The notes: generated from the letters alone by a model not told the origin. 64,000 nt of DNA from Rugalucina vietnamica (GCA_964017185.1 OZ024883.1:930001-994000); one strand, 5' to 3'. Positions 50,761 to 61,490 are shown, counted from the stretch's first letter. A program made the numbers and translations.

Positions 50761-51081
50761 AAAGAAAGTTAGCAATAATCAAGAAATTAAGTTTTCTCAT
50801 TATATGTCTCAAATTAACGGATTGTGGCAGTGAACAGCATATCATTCAGGCTTATCAATATTTGTTCCTGTGAAGTTGGTTTTAACATAAGACATGTTTT
50901 CTTTTGGCTTAGCTCATTAGTTAGTTCCTAGAATTATCAAAATTACATGAAATTGTTCCAAGTGTGATCAAAATTAATATATTAAATCAATTTTCATAAA
51001 AAAATGTTTTGTATTATGTTTGAAGGCCAAGCAAGTCAACAGCACTTGCTCATCTACAAACCAACTAAGGCGTAAAAACAT
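50761..51081. other. Spacer
   Basis: Nothing recognised. Confidence 0.4.
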
Positions 51082-51465
51082 TAGCTGTGTTTCCGATAAC
51101 ATGCCGAAAAAAATCAGGGTCGGTAGGTAGGCAAATCTTCTTTATTTTATCTCTAATTTCTATTTGTTGAAAACCAGTAAAAATTGATAATATGCAACTA
51201 AATTCATCTCAAATACTAGAAAATGACAGACATTGAAATTTAAAACAAAGAAATTTAGAAATTTAAAACATAAAGAAATTTAAATAAAGTGATTTTAAAG
51301 ATTATGTTTGCAGTTTTGACTTATTTTAAGTCATATGACCATTTACCTGAAAAGTTCAAGGGTCGGTAGGAATGAAAATCTTTTTATTTTCTTTCAAAAT
51401 GGTGATAAAAACTGCAGGGTCGGCACAAAAAATCAGGCTCGGTCGGGTTAGCGGAAACACGGCTA
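51082..51465. mobile_element. 384-bp MITE with GCYGTGTTTCCG ends and TA TSD
   Basis: TA|GCTGTGTTTCCGATAAC at the left and GTTAGCGGAAACACGGC|TA at the right. The sub-terminal words GGGTCGGTAGG and AAAATCAGG(G/C)TCGG are repeated at both ends. TA flanks are consistent with Tc1/mariner-like mobilisation. Confidence 0.75.
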
Positions 51466-51516
51466 TTTTTTTTTCAGCCTAAATTACATGCAACCATAGC
51501 ATACTTGTAAACTCGA

Positions 51517-51750
51517 ATGAGGGAGCGTGGTGGCATATTGGTAGAGCATCGGACCCCCCTACATAGAGAGGTCATTAGTTCCATCTCCACTGGGGGCACT
51601 GTATTATGTCCTTGAGCAAGACACATTAACTCCCCATAGTAATGGTTAATACTCCGCCTGAAATGGTGGTCCCGCCCAAACATGACTGGAAAATTGTTGA
51701 CTGGGACTTTAAACTTCACTACTAGCAAATAAACCACAACAAGAAAAAAC
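51517..51750 (+). mobile_element. tRNA-derived SINE 1
   Basis: A-box-like GTGGCATATTGGTAGAGCAT and B-box-like GGTCATTAGTTCCATCTCC, followed by a shared body (GTCCTTGAGCAAGACACATT, AACTCC, GTAATGGTTA, TTGTTGACTGGGACTTTAAA). It ends in AAACCACAACAAG. The body resembles the V-domain of V-SINEs as I recall it. Confidence 0.65.
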
Positions 51751-51794
51751 ATGAACCCAAGGCTACCTTACAAGTAAACTGAGATGAGCACTTT

Positions 51795-52010
51795 CTTGTT
51801 GGAGCGTTGTAGCCTAGTGGTAGAGCATCAGCTCTGAACAAGAGGTCCTGCCGGGTTTGATACCCACTGAGGACACAGTGTTTGTCCTTGAGCAAGACAT
51901 GTTTACTGCATGGAGTAGTGGTTATTAATATCGAGAAAGCAGTGGCTTTTTCCCAAGATTACTGAAAAATAGTTGACTGGGACATGAAACCTCCATACAA
52001 ACAAACAAAC
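51795..52010 (+). mobile_element. tRNA-derived SINE 2
   Basis: A box TAGCCTAGTGGTAGAGCATC and B box GGGTTTGATACCC, then GTCCTTGAGCAAGACATG and TAGTTGACTGGGACATGAAA. It ends in (CAAA)n. Same family as SINE 1, in the same orientation. Confidence 0.75.
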
Positions 52011-52144
52011 AAATCTTTCTCATAACGGTGGTGAAAGAAATGTGCACAAAGTGCTGGTAACCTGCCTCTGAAAGTTTTTGAAAGAAACAGTGTGGCTAGG
52101 ATAACTGACCATCCTGACATGACGTACGCTGTTGACTGTTGACG

Positions 52145-52346
52145 TAAATAATAATAATTATCTTTATTTAAAGTCATACATACAGCTCTGTAGAGCTTTT
52201 CATTGCGACTAACTAAGAACATTATACATATTGAGCTGTGGAAATGTGACTTGCCCAAGGCCACAACAGACGACACCCCTGACGAGGATCGAACGGGGGA
52301 CCCCTCGGCCCAAAGCCCGATGCGCTACCGACTGTACCAGTCCACT
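52145..52346 (-). mobile_element. tRNA-derived SINE 3 (different family)
   Basis: On the minus strand the A box CAGTCGGTAGCGCATCGG and B box CCCGTTCGATCCTCGTC are well kept, followed by CCTTGGGCAAGTCACATTT. It ends in AAAGATAATTATTATT. Its sequence differs from SINEs 1 and 2. Confidence 0.75.
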
Positions 52347-52513
52347 GAATCAAAGAAAACATTTCCCTACACTGGCGATTAATGTGACCAGCAGGTTCTT
52401 AGGTCAGCTTTTAATCAGTAACTGGTCTTGTAAATCAGTTTATGCGTTTGATCCGGGATGCAGTCTCAATACGACAGCTGTTCAGTGGGACGTAAAGCAC
52501 AAATACAACAAAA

Positions 52514-52735
52514 TGAGCCGCCACATGGGAAAACAAACAATCTGCATATGCGAAAACAAAGGCGCAGATCAGCTTCGCAGTAACTGCGAAGCTGATCAGC
52601 GCCTTTGTTTTCGCTACTCGGATAATACATTTCTTCGGAATTTCAAGATTCTAGCTCTTTTCTGTGACTGTACAGGTCGGTTTATGTCGGACCTGATCGG
52701 AAACCACATTGTTGGTTTTCCCACGAGGCGTCTCA
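52514..52735 (+). mobile_element. MITE family A, copy 13 (forward)
   Basis: TGAGCCGCCACATGGGAAAA to CCACGAGGCGTCTCA, flanked by AA on both sides; inner palindrome intact (AGCTTCGCAGTAACTGCGAA). Confidence 0.88.
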
Positions 52736-53057
52736 AACTATTTGTATGATAGCTGTTGTCCATGTACACCTACAACTACTTATGTAGTTTAATCGATTAC
52801 ATTCAAAGTTATCAACTGTAATTGATTACACTTTGGGGACAAAGTAATTTGTAATTTCATCGATGATCCTCACTTTGAAATGTAATCTATCCCAGTCCTG
52901 CTACGGCTACTGCTTTTCTAGGAATGAAAAGAAAATATTCAGTACAGATAAATGATCAATTTAACAGTACTTCTGAGCTTTGCACAGTGTCCTGTAATTA
53001 ACAAGTAAATAAACATGACAAATGTTGCTTGAAACAAACAACAGAATCGTATTGAAA
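52736..53057. other. Spacer
   Basis: Contains TAATCGATTAC/GTAATTGATTACA short inverted words but no complete element recognised. Confidence 0.4.
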
Positions 53058-53259
53058 TGAGCCTACACATAAGAAAACAAACAACATGCATAGGCGAAAC
53101 CAAAGGCGCAGTTACTGCACAGCTGATCAGCGCCTTTGTTTTCGCTCCATAGATAGTATTATCGCTTCTTCCTAAATCTGAAATTTCAAGTTTCTAGCTT
53201 GTTTCTATGACTGTACCGGCTCGGGAATCACATTGTTGGTTTTCTCATGACACAGCTCA
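53058..53259 (+). mobile_element. MITE family A, copy 14 (forward, decayed)
   Basis: TGAGCCTACACATAAGAAAA to TCTCATGACACAGCTCA; the palindrome has lost one side of its tip. Confidence 0.75.
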
Positions 53260-53402
53260 GACGTATGCATTAACGTATATTGAAACATTTATGTTCTGAA
53301 AGAATAATCAATTTGCAGAACTTTGAATTAAATTGTTGACCTAATGGATTTATAATTAACGTTGCAGTACAGTAACACGCTTTACGTAGTGAAATGCAAC
53401 GA

Positions 53403-53453
<51 letters not shown>

Positions 53454-53710
53454 TTTTTTCTCTCTCTGAAATTGTATATATGGCGCAAAATACTGAAGCC
53501 GTGTGTAACATTATTTAGTATAGTACACCCGGAATATTTTTTACTAATTTTGTATCTGCTTTCCGACGTTTTAATATAAACACCGCTGTTTGTTTTGCCT
53601 CGGAGCACACTGCTTAAAGCAACCGTTTGTTATGACAGATATTCATATATATGTTTTTCAACAAACACGAAAACTCAACATGACAACACACGAGAAAATC
53701 CAATCATTAT
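53260..53710. other. Spacer with a long T run
   Basis: About 46-50 T at 53405-53452, possibly the A tail of a minus-strand retroposed copy, but no recognisable source lies beside it. Confidence 0.45.
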
Positions 53711-53961
53711 GAAAACTGGCCCATGCAATGTGTAGAGATGTTTAAGTTGTAAAAATTAAAAAATTTCGTTAGAGAATTCGTGACATTTTTCTTATTTTTG
53801 CTCAAAACGTAGATTGTGGGTACACTCGGCGAGGCGGTTCTAACGAGTACCCACAATCTGTTTTGGAGCAAAAATAAGAAAAAATAGGTATACCCCTGCA
53901 CACCCTATTTTTACTAAAAAAGTGAGGTTTAAGGGGTAATACATTGCACGGACGTCTTTAC
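53711..53961 (+). mobile_element. MITE family B, copy 6
   Basis: GAAAACTGGCCCATGCAATG to GCACGGACGTCTTTACCTGA. The central palindrome has lost its left arm (CTCGGCGAGGCGGTTCTAAC). Confidence 0.75.
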
Positions 53962-54119
53962 CTGATGACCATGGATATAATATTACCTGTCTGCCTAGCT
54001 GCATGGCGTTGAAAGTCGGGACCACAGGCTTTAAAAAACACCTACTATCGGAACAGCCAACGAAAGGTGCTAATACGGATGCACATTTGTTGGTGCACCA
54101 AATGTATGATATGACTATA

Positions 54120-54341
54120 TTAGCCGTCGCATGGGAAAACCCACAGTCTGCATAGGCGAAAACAAAGCCGCAGTAACTGCACGGCTGATCAGCGCCTTTG
54201 TTTTCGCTCCAGAGATAGTGCAATACCTCTTCTTCAAATCCAAAATTTCAAGGTTCTAGCCTGCTCCTGAAATTGTACAGGCCGGTTTGTGTCGGACCTG
54301 GTCGGAAACCCAAATTGTTGGTTTTCTCACGCACAGGCTTA
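54120..54341 (+). mobile_element. MITE family A, copy 15 (forward)
   Basis: TTAGCCGTCGCATGGGAAAA to CTCACGCACAGGCTTA; palindrome tip shortened. Confidence 0.8.
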
Positions 54342-54530
54342 TATCGTTAGACAAGACCAGCAAAGTAACTTTAATGTATCCATACTACAATGAAACGTTT
54401 GTATATTTTCTTCCTCAACTTTTCTCTATAACTTTAGATAGCCTGTCTGTGGATGACCATTGTTGACAGAACCATTTCGTACAGGTGAGAACACCCCTTA
54501 ATAATCACAATGTAAGTTGAGCCTAACATT

Positions 54531-54767
54531 TGAGCAACCTCGTGGGGAAAACCAACAATGTGGTTTCCCAACAGGTCTTACACAAACCGGCCTGTACAGT
54601 CACAGAAGATGGCTAGAAGCTTGACATTTCGGATTTAAGAAGAAGAGGAATTGTACTATCCGAGTAGCGAAAACAAAGGCGCTGATCAGCTTCGCGATTA
54701 CCGCGAAGCTGATCTGCGCCTTTGTTTTCGCATGTGCAAATTGTGGGTTTTCCCACGAGGCGGCTCA
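54531..54767 (-). mobile_element. MITE family A, copy 16 (reverse)
   Basis: TGAGCAACCTCGTGGGGAAA to CCCACGAGGCGGCTCA, flanked by TT on both sides, near-perfect palindrome. Confidence 0.87.
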
Positions 54768-55032
54768 TTTCTAACAAAATAGCGTAAAGAAACAGACGGC
54801 TCAAATTTGATGGACATGTTACCATGATGGTCAGTTTCATCAAATGTTAACAACTGTATTTATTAAAGGCTTTCAGCAGTGTTGTCTGAATATTCCAAAT
54901 TGAATATGAAAACGAACAAAGGTATGTCCGTAAACGCTTTTCGGTACAGGAATGATTTTGATAGGATGCGGGTATACATATGCATTCGTATCGGAACGGC
55001 ATTGGATTCCCGGGTGCTATTGTGCACACCAG

Positions 55033-55299
55033 GAAAACATGTCCGTGCAATGAATACCCCCGTAAATCCCACTTTTATATAGTAAAACTGGGGTTTGCAG
55101 GGGTATACCTATTTTTCTTATTTTTGCTCCAAAACAAAGATTGTGGGTACTCGTTAGAACCGCCTCGCCGAGGCGGTTCTAACTTGTACCCACAATCTAT
55201 GTTTTTAGCAAAAATAAGAAAAATATCAAAATTTTTCAGCTAAAAATTTTCAATTTTTAAAGGTCAAAAATTCTCTGTATATTGCATGTGCAAGTTTTC
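55033..55299 (-). mobile_element. MITE family B, copy 7 (reverse)
   Basis: GAAAACATGTCCGTGCAATG to GCATGTGCAAGTTTTC, centre TTAGAACCGCCTCGCCGAGG. One of the best-kept copies. Confidence 0.87.
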
Positions 55300-55540
55300 G
55301 TAATGATGATTTACAAATAGTGATGGTGTCTTCACTTTCTGGAGACTTAAAATATTCACTTTGCAATAATGAACATGACATTAACTTTTTGGAAACCTTT
55401 ACCATTTTAACGCTAATATTTCTCTTGTATTTGAAAAACTACAAGCATGTGATTTTAATGTAAAGGTAAACGGAGATCTATTTGCTTTGAAATTTCACCA
55501 TTCCTTTTTCTCATTATTTTTTATTATTTTTCTTCTACAG

Positions 55541-55691
55541 GGCTTATTAAAATCACCGTAGTCATAGCAACCACAGTTGTCATGACAACACTCGTGTTAC
55601 ACCAACTAGAACGACATAATCTCTGTGTGGGTGGATTCCGAGATTTAACGACTGTTGCTATTAGCAACGGGAATTCAAGACTAGATTCGAG
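55541..55691 (+). CDS. Alpha-1,3-fucosyltransferase exon with membrane anchor
   Basis: After the strong acceptor TTCTTCTACAG, the only open frame reads LIKITVVIATTVVMTTLVL, a hydrophobic segment of about 17-19 residues preceded by Lys. It is followed by HQLERHNLC and a polar stem. This is the layout of a type II Golgi glycosyltransferase (short cytoplasmic tail, signal anchor, stem). It ends in phase 2 at GAG|gttgta (55692), where the next exon fits. The first coding exon with the start codon is not found; it must carry one base of the codon completed by GG at 55541. Confidence 0.65.
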
Positions 55692-55909
55692 GTTGTAAAA
55701 CTTTGTTTTTTTACTCAACTTATCTGAGCATGAAATTTAAAATGGTCATTCAATATTCCTTTTTATGATGATAGTCCAAACCCATTTATCCTTTGCGTTA
55801 ATACTTAAATGCCACTTAATGACTCGTGCATTTTACATCAAGTTATGACCGCGGCAAGTTTAATGCTCAGACGATGTGAGCTAAGAAATAAGATTTATAA
55901 CCTCAGAGT
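55689..55909. mobile_element. MITE family G, copy 2, forming the fucosyltransferase intron
   Basis: GAGGTTGTAAAACTTTG at the left and AAGATTTATAACCTC at the right match the inverted ends of the 36243-36473 copy. Inside, CTGAGCATGAAATTT and the inverse TTTAATGCTCAGA are the next terminal block. The predicted donor GAG|gttgta lies within the left end, and the acceptor lies 22 bp beyond the right end. Confidence 0.7.
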
Positions 55910-55931
55910 TTGCTCATTAATTTCAATTCAG

Positions 55932-56994
55932 TGCTTCAACCGAACCTAGCAACGACATCGTTGCTTGGCGACCAGAAAACGCAGCAAGTGAACGCTTGGC
56001 AAGGAACAGCACAAAACTCATTTTGTATCTCAATCCAGCTAATTTTCAACGTGTTAGAAATATAAAGAACCTCACATATTTTGAGAAATGCAAAGTGAAT
56101 GACTGTAAATTGTCCTTTGACCCCAAAGCGGGCAGCATCAGTGACGCTGTGATCATAGACTGGCGGACCCTAATATACAAACCGGGCTGGCCCAGATCAC
56201 GTGATCAGGTATGGGTCTTTGTCCAGCACGAGCCGCCACCCCAGTACTGGGGGCCCAATCTCCTGTTTTATGAAAATATGAAAAATACATTTAACTGGAC
56301 TATGACTTACTCTAAGAAGGCGGATATTCATTTACCGTATGGGGAATTAAAGAGAAAACAAGAAGCACAGATGCATCGAAAGAGGAATTATTTGGAGATA
56401 GCGAAAAACAAGACAAAAGATGCAATATGGGTTGTGAGTAACTGCGCTACACCAGGCAATAGGGAACTTTACGTGAAAACATTGAAGAAATATATAGACG
56501 TGGATATATTTGGCGAATGTGGCAAACCTTTCTGTGGGAAAGCACATGACCACGAGCTGGGTGATTGCTTCTCGACTCTAAATACGTCATACAGATTCTA
56601 CCTCGCATTCGAAAATACATTGTGCGAGGAATATATTACAGAAAAGTTCTTTGAGAACTACAAGTACGACATTATCCTAGTATCACGTGGCGGAAGACCC
56701 AGGACAAGACCCGTTGGCGGCAACAAGATAGCGTATATCAGTGCCAGTGATTTTACTAATGCGCATGCGCTTGGGTCGTATCTAAAGAAACTAAAGCAAA
56801 ATATGACAAAATACGCTGAAATGTTGGCAGTGAAAGATGAATACGAAATTATATCGTATCAAGAACTGTTCCAGAACGCTATGTGTCAGACCTGTGAAAG
56901 ATTACATAATTTAGACAAGCACAGACAAACTTACAAAGACGTTTATCATTGGATGCAAACGCAGGAATCGTGTTATTACTTACATGATTTTTAA
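55932..56994 (+). CDS. Alpha-1,3-fucosyltransferase (GT10), catalytic exon
   Basis: Acceptor TTTCAATTCAG, then 353 codons to the stop at 56994. The frame opens upstream of the TTG at 55996, so that codon is not the start. The GT10 pattern is clear: an acceptor-side region with WVFVQHEPPP, FNWTMTYSKKADIHLPYG, then IWVVSNCATPGNRELYVKTL with VDIFGECG. The donor-binding motif is YRFYLAFENTLCEEYITEKF, and YISASDF with a Cys-rich end (MCQTCERLHN) closes the domain. Several N-glycosylation sequons are present (NST, NWT, NKT, NTS, NMT). The enzyme would transfer fucose from GDP-fucose to GlcNAc in alpha-1,3 linkage in the Golgi lumen, on N-glycan cores or Lewis-type antennae; substrate cannot be told. 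Total length with the anchor exon is about 403 aa, normal for the family. Confidence 0.92.
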
Positions 56995-57511
56995 ACTTGG
57001 GTACGATTTAGGTGGAAACTATTTATAAGTAGACAAAATACAAATGCTACCTAATGACATCATTTTAGCATTGTTTTGAAACACGGTGTCGGAAATTTAC
57101 ATACAAAATGTGCTGAGCACAAGGGTGCTGAATGATCAAATCTGTTGCATGTTTTACACAAAAATGAATTGTATGTTATAAATCAAATCAGAATATATTA
57201 TGTGTAGCGTTTTCAATTTTGTTCATTATATAATTACTTGAAATTGGCGTTGTTGACTTTAAATTGAAGTCCATTCATATCTTTTACTCTGCATGACGTC
57301 AGATTTTGGAGAAAAAAAATATCATCTGCAATCTAAAAATAATTTCGTTCTTGCGATGACCTGTCGAATAAGTGTAATTATCCGTATACTACATGTTTCC
57401 GCAGAATGCATTAATCTGAAAGCATTTTCTTGTCTCAGCATGCAGCATTCATTTTAATATTAATTCAAACATATCCAGAAAAATTGAACTTCTTTTTATC
57501 GCGTGTTTTAG
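56995..57511 (+). other. 3' flank of the fucosyltransferase gene
   Basis: AT-rich, probably 3' UTR and beyond. No canonical AATAAA noted close by. Confidence 0.45.
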
Positions 57512-57815
57512 CACACCTGAGCCGAATTATAGGCAGGCATCCGCTGTCCGTACGTCATCTTCCGTTTTGTCCGCCGTTGTCGTCATCCACCATTTTCAAA
57601 GATCCCCTCTGGAACTGCTAGATCAATCAATGCCAAGTTTTACATGAAGCATGTATAGGAACGGGAGGAGCCAATGTGTTTATATATAATCCAGGTCACA
57701 TGACCAAGATGGCCGCTATACTCATATACGGTAAAACCACTTCAAAAATCTTCTCCAGAACCGCTGGACCGATTTCAACGAAACTTGGCATGAAGCATCG
57801 GGGATGCCATTGACC
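57512..57815 (+). mobile_element. Pearl/Helentron-like element, family C copy 5 (fragment)
   Basis: AGCACACCTGAGCCGAATTA, then GTCCGTACGTCATCTTCCG-type sequence, AGGTCACATGACCAAGATGG and AACCGCTGGACCGATTTCAA; cut after the second core block. Confidence 0.6.
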
Positions 57816-58135
57816 TATTTATTTTATTCCTTGAGACTCAGAGTCGTGTATATTATCGATAAATACCATTTTCGAATCAGCAAATATCGTTGTAGAAACC
57901 AAGTACTAAGTTTAAATATGCAGGCAAATTATTTAAGTGTTTACTGTCGCTCTTTCTAAGGCCTTGTTCATGACCAAAACCCACCTTAATATTCATTGCA
58001 CTTGAATCAAACAAACTGAAACACGTTTCTTATACAGATGCTTTTGTTGGTTTGTAACTGATAGTGGCTATTTCAAACATAAGGTCTACGATATTATTAA
58101 TGTGTAAAGTCCCAGAACGTTTAAATGTCACGAAA
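57816..58135. other. Spacer
   Basis: Nothing recognised. Confidence 0.4.
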
Positions 58136-58465
58136 CTGGGGTTAGTAACTCGAAGGCATCGTACGTTCTCCTTCACACGACATACTCACGATGATCTTGA
58201 TGACCGCCTTAGAATTTACGCCCTTGCTATTCCAGCTACTCTAAAGTATCGTAACTTTTTTTAATGAAAGGTGCCACTTCGTAAGATAATACGATGCTAA
58301 GGTGGCTTGAGTTGAAAGTAAAGTTAGGATGCTGTTGAGTTGTCATTGTAACTTAAGGTAAGTAAGTATTTTTTTTCTCAGTTATTCACCATAATCCATA
58401 AAAGATACTTAAGTTGGTCGTAAGGTGATCTTAAGATTAAGATGGCCTTGAGTTACTAACCCCTG
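58136..58465. mobile_element. 330-bp MITE with CAGGGGTTAGTAACTC ends
   Basis: CTGGGGTTAGTAACTCGAAG and inverse CTTGAGTTACTAACCCCTG. Inside, CCTTAG/CTAAGG and ACTTAAG words recur. The CAGGGG start would suit hAT, but no target duplication is clear. The small frame at 58064-58264 spans its edge and is not a gene. Confidence 0.65.
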
Positions 58466-58586
58466 AACCGTAAACTGTAAGTATTTCTTGTCTTGGCAAA
58501 TAGTGACCAAGCTAACAAAATCGAACACATGAAACAGTCGCACCACTGCAGGCTCACTCTCGGAAGGCTCCAATAAACACCATCAG

Positions 58587-58864
58587 GATAGCACACATGT
58601 CCATGTAATATATACCCCCTTAAAGTTACACCCCACTTTTATATAGCAAAAGTGAGGTATGCAGGGATATACCTATTTTTTTCTTATTTTATCTCCAAAA
58701 CATAGATTGTGGGTACTCGTTAGAGCCGCATCGGCGAGGCGATTCTAACGTGTATCCAAAATCTATGTTTGAGCAAAAATAAGAAAAATATCAAATACTT
58801 TCTACTGAAAATTTTCAATTTTTACAACTTAAATAATCTCTGTTTATTGCACGGGCGTGTTTTC
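58587..58864 (-). mobile_element. MITE family B, copy 8 (reverse)
   Basis: GATAGCACACATGTCCATGT to CACGGGCGTGTTTTC; centre TTAGAGCCGCATCGGCGAGG. Confidence 0.8.
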
Positions 58865-59559
58865 GTAAACACAGTAGGGTGCTGAATCTCACCTATTTGT
58901 ATCCGAGTTGAAAGTGATTCGGAACTGATCAAATGGCCCGGATCTGGAAAAAATAGCTGTATTCGTCAGTGATCATACCACACACAGCTGATTCAAAACG
59001 TTACAAACTGTTTATCGTTATGTAGAAAAATGAATTGATTGTGCTTTAATTTATACTGAGCTAAGTTTATAAGTAAGTTATTTGGAAACAACGTTGAAGG
59101 ACAAATGATTCGGAACTGGTAAAATTGCTCTAGATCTCTACCGTTTGGTTTTCCTGTCTTTGTTTTATTAAATATATTTATTTTGTTAGAATTGCCAGTA
59201 TTTTAAATTTACTTTTAAAGATTGTTCCTCGGAGAAAAAGCAGTAAAAAGTCTGCCTAGATTCGTGAGAGTATGAAGGTTCACAAGAGGTAATTAATTCA
59301 TTTTAGAGGCTTCATTATTCCTTAAATTGCAAATACATATATAGCGCCAAGTTTTGTTTCAGAATCCTTCATTGGTATACTAGTATGAATACGTTGATGT
59401 TACACTGTGCATCGGTTCCACCCTGGTGTAAATATAGACAAGCAGTCTTAAATTGCAGTTAAGCACGAGGCATGACTATGCTGTGATATTTATTATTATT
59501 TGGATATCTAACTTATTAATTTTAGCAACGTATTTTCTCCCAGAATTATTTTTATACAG
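58865..59559. other. Spacer
   Basis: Nothing recognised. Confidence 0.4.
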
Positions 59560-59735
59560 TGACGTCTTTCAAAAATGTTTATTTATATATATTTTTTAGA
59601 TTAATTTATAAATAGTGTTTTTTTCAAAAGGGTTTATTTATATATTTTAGATTAATTTATAACTGAGATTTATAAATGGTGCCTTTCAAAAATGTCTTTA
59701 TATATATTTTAGATTAATTTATTCATAACATTTAA
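59560..59735. repeat. About 60-bp AT-rich tandem repeat, three units
   Basis: TTTCAAAAATGTTTATTTAT and TTTTAGATTAATTTAT recur three times with small changes. Confidence 0.7.
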
Positions 59736-59819
59736 CTGTGATAGACAATGTGCTTTATACTTTTTATGTTTCTATATATGTATGTATGTGTTCATCTTAC
59801 CGAATAAATATCAATCAAT

Positions 59820-60118
59820 TACGTGGCAGTAAGTATGAAGGACGAGCCTTAAGGGGAACTTCCGGTGCTGTGTGCGCATCTCCGGCTTTTTTCTATTGCT
59901 CTCAAAACTGATTTGTTTCTCTTTTCCATTCTTATCCCCATCTCCATCTTCAATGCAGAAGGGTTTGGTAGGTGACTGTCAAAGAGAAGGACGCTGATTT
60001 TCATCCTCGATCGCTCCTACTGACAAGATAATCACTTTTTGATGACCCTCCTTTGAAGCCTCGTTTTGAAACGACCATGTTTGTTTACTTCCGGTCGCGA
60101 ATTTAGATGACATGAAAC
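59820..60118 (+). other. Probable LINE 5' leader
   Basis: Moderately GC-rich, non-coding sequence directly before LINE ORF1; inferred to be its 5' UTR only from position. Confidence 0.3.
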
Positions 60119-60691
60119 ATGTTTGAGACAACTTGCAGCCTTATTATTCTACTGTCAGTGCTAATTACCAGAAAATTACACCCTGACACAAGTTTCTACA
60201 ACTCACAGGTACAAGATGGTAATCCAGAATGTCTTATTCAGTTTAACACAGTGAAGATAACCCCGAGTTTGCACTTTGTCCTGACTTTGCAATGCTCAAT
60301 GTCAAAGAAAAAGGGCCCAGTATGTCGAGAGAAAATGGTTATGTTGTACCTCTGTATGCTCCTGCTTGCAGAATCATATGCCCCTGAACCTAACCCAGGA
60401 CCAAGAACCCCGAAATTTCCGTGTGGTGTCTGTCAAAAAGCTGTGAAATGGACTACACCAGGGGTACAGTGTGATTCTTGTAAGATTTGGTACCACCAAG
60501 ATTGTATGGGAATGAATGATCAGATTTACTATGCCTTGAGAAATGTCTCATGGGAGTGTACACATTGCGGTCTTCCAAATTTCTCTTCCTGTCTATTTGA
60601 CTTGACACTCTTCGAAACATCAAACCAATACGACTCCATCTCAGTTGATGCTGGATATGACAAGTTGGCTTCTTTAAAAAGAAACCAATGA
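60119..60691 (+). CDS. CR1-like LINE ORF1-type protein with PHD finger
   Basis: 190 residues. After a weakly hydrophobic N-terminus comes the motif PEPNPGPRTP (about 88-98), a recurrent mark of mollusc and coral LINE polyproteins. A PHD finger follows with C102, C105, C118, C121, H126, C129, C147, C150 (C4HC3) and the usual Trp (WEC). I recall that PHD fingers occur in ORF1 of CR1-type elements (Kapitonov and Jurka). Its role is uncertain; it may bind chromatin or assist RNP targeting. The frame ends at a stop 800 bp before ORF2, longer than usual. The gap may hold broken coding sequence or an insertion. Confidence 0.7.
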   Translation: MFETTCSLIILLSVLITRKLHPDTSFYNSQVQDGNPECLIQFNTVKITPSLHFVLTLQCSMSKKKGPVCREKMVMLYLCMLLLAESYAPEPNPGPRTPKFPCGVCQKAVKWTTPGVQCDSCKIWYHQDCMGMNDQIYYALRNVSWECTHCGLPNFSSCLFDLTLFETSNQYDSISVDAGYDKLASLKRNQ

Positions 60692-61490
60692 AAAGGTTAG
60701 CAGCCGTTTGTTATGAGAGATTCCTTTTGCTCTAGATTTCAGTGTTGTTGATTCTCTGGTTTGTCATTAATTTCGATTCTCAAACATTTCAGTTTCGTTT
60801 CCTATACATGGATGTCGTTTCTTGTTACGAACGCTTGACCAGTCTGTGTATCTGTCACTCAAGGCATTGACCAAAATTTTTCTGATGTTATGGAACCAAA
60901 GCCAATACTAAAGGTAACACGATTACAATCAATATGTCGATGTGTAGAAAACCATTTTGCAGTGCAGTCAATTTGTGACAGAGTTCTGAATTTTGACCTG
61001 CAGCCACACTACCAGAAACAGACCCATGGGACCGATGTGATGGACTAAAAGTCAGCCATATAGAGTTCCTATAGTTTCTGTACCCCCTGTCAGGGTATCT
61101 ACGATCTAAACCTAGATGCGCTATGATAAGCAGTCACCACGATCGAGACTGCTTGCTAGCTTTTACCGCTATTTGACGGGGAGTGTCAAAAATGGATAAA
61201 TTTAATTTTATGCGGTTAACTGTCTAGTCAGTTTAGACGGGGTCACTAGTTTTTATTCAGCGCTTTATGTGACAAAACGCGTAATTGAGAGAGAGCAGTC
61301 GATCATGGGTAGAATTTTCTTCATATTCAAAGTAAACACTGTGGAAAAGGTCCTTTTCCAATAACATTTCACACGATCATGAGATCAGCTTCAGTAACCC
61401 GCGGGCTACATCTTCACCGAAGAGGGGCTCATCTCCAAAACCACATACACCCGGCTCATCAGCAGGTCATCCATCCCTCAACACGACCAT
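60692..61490 (+). other. Gap between LINE ORF1 and ORF2
   Basis: No intact frame. It may be eroded ORF1/ORF2 linker, as LINE coding sequence lies on both sides. Confidence 0.45.

Noticed and set aside
52285-52346. tRNA gene on the minus strand
   Set aside because: Good A and B boxes, but it continues into a SINE body and A/T-rich tail.
54436-54482. Possible first exon of the fucosyltransferase (CTTTAG acceptor, CAG|gtgaga donor)
   Set aside because: Its ATG frame ends in phase 2 and would hit a stop in the next exon; the phase needed has an upstream TGA and no ATG.
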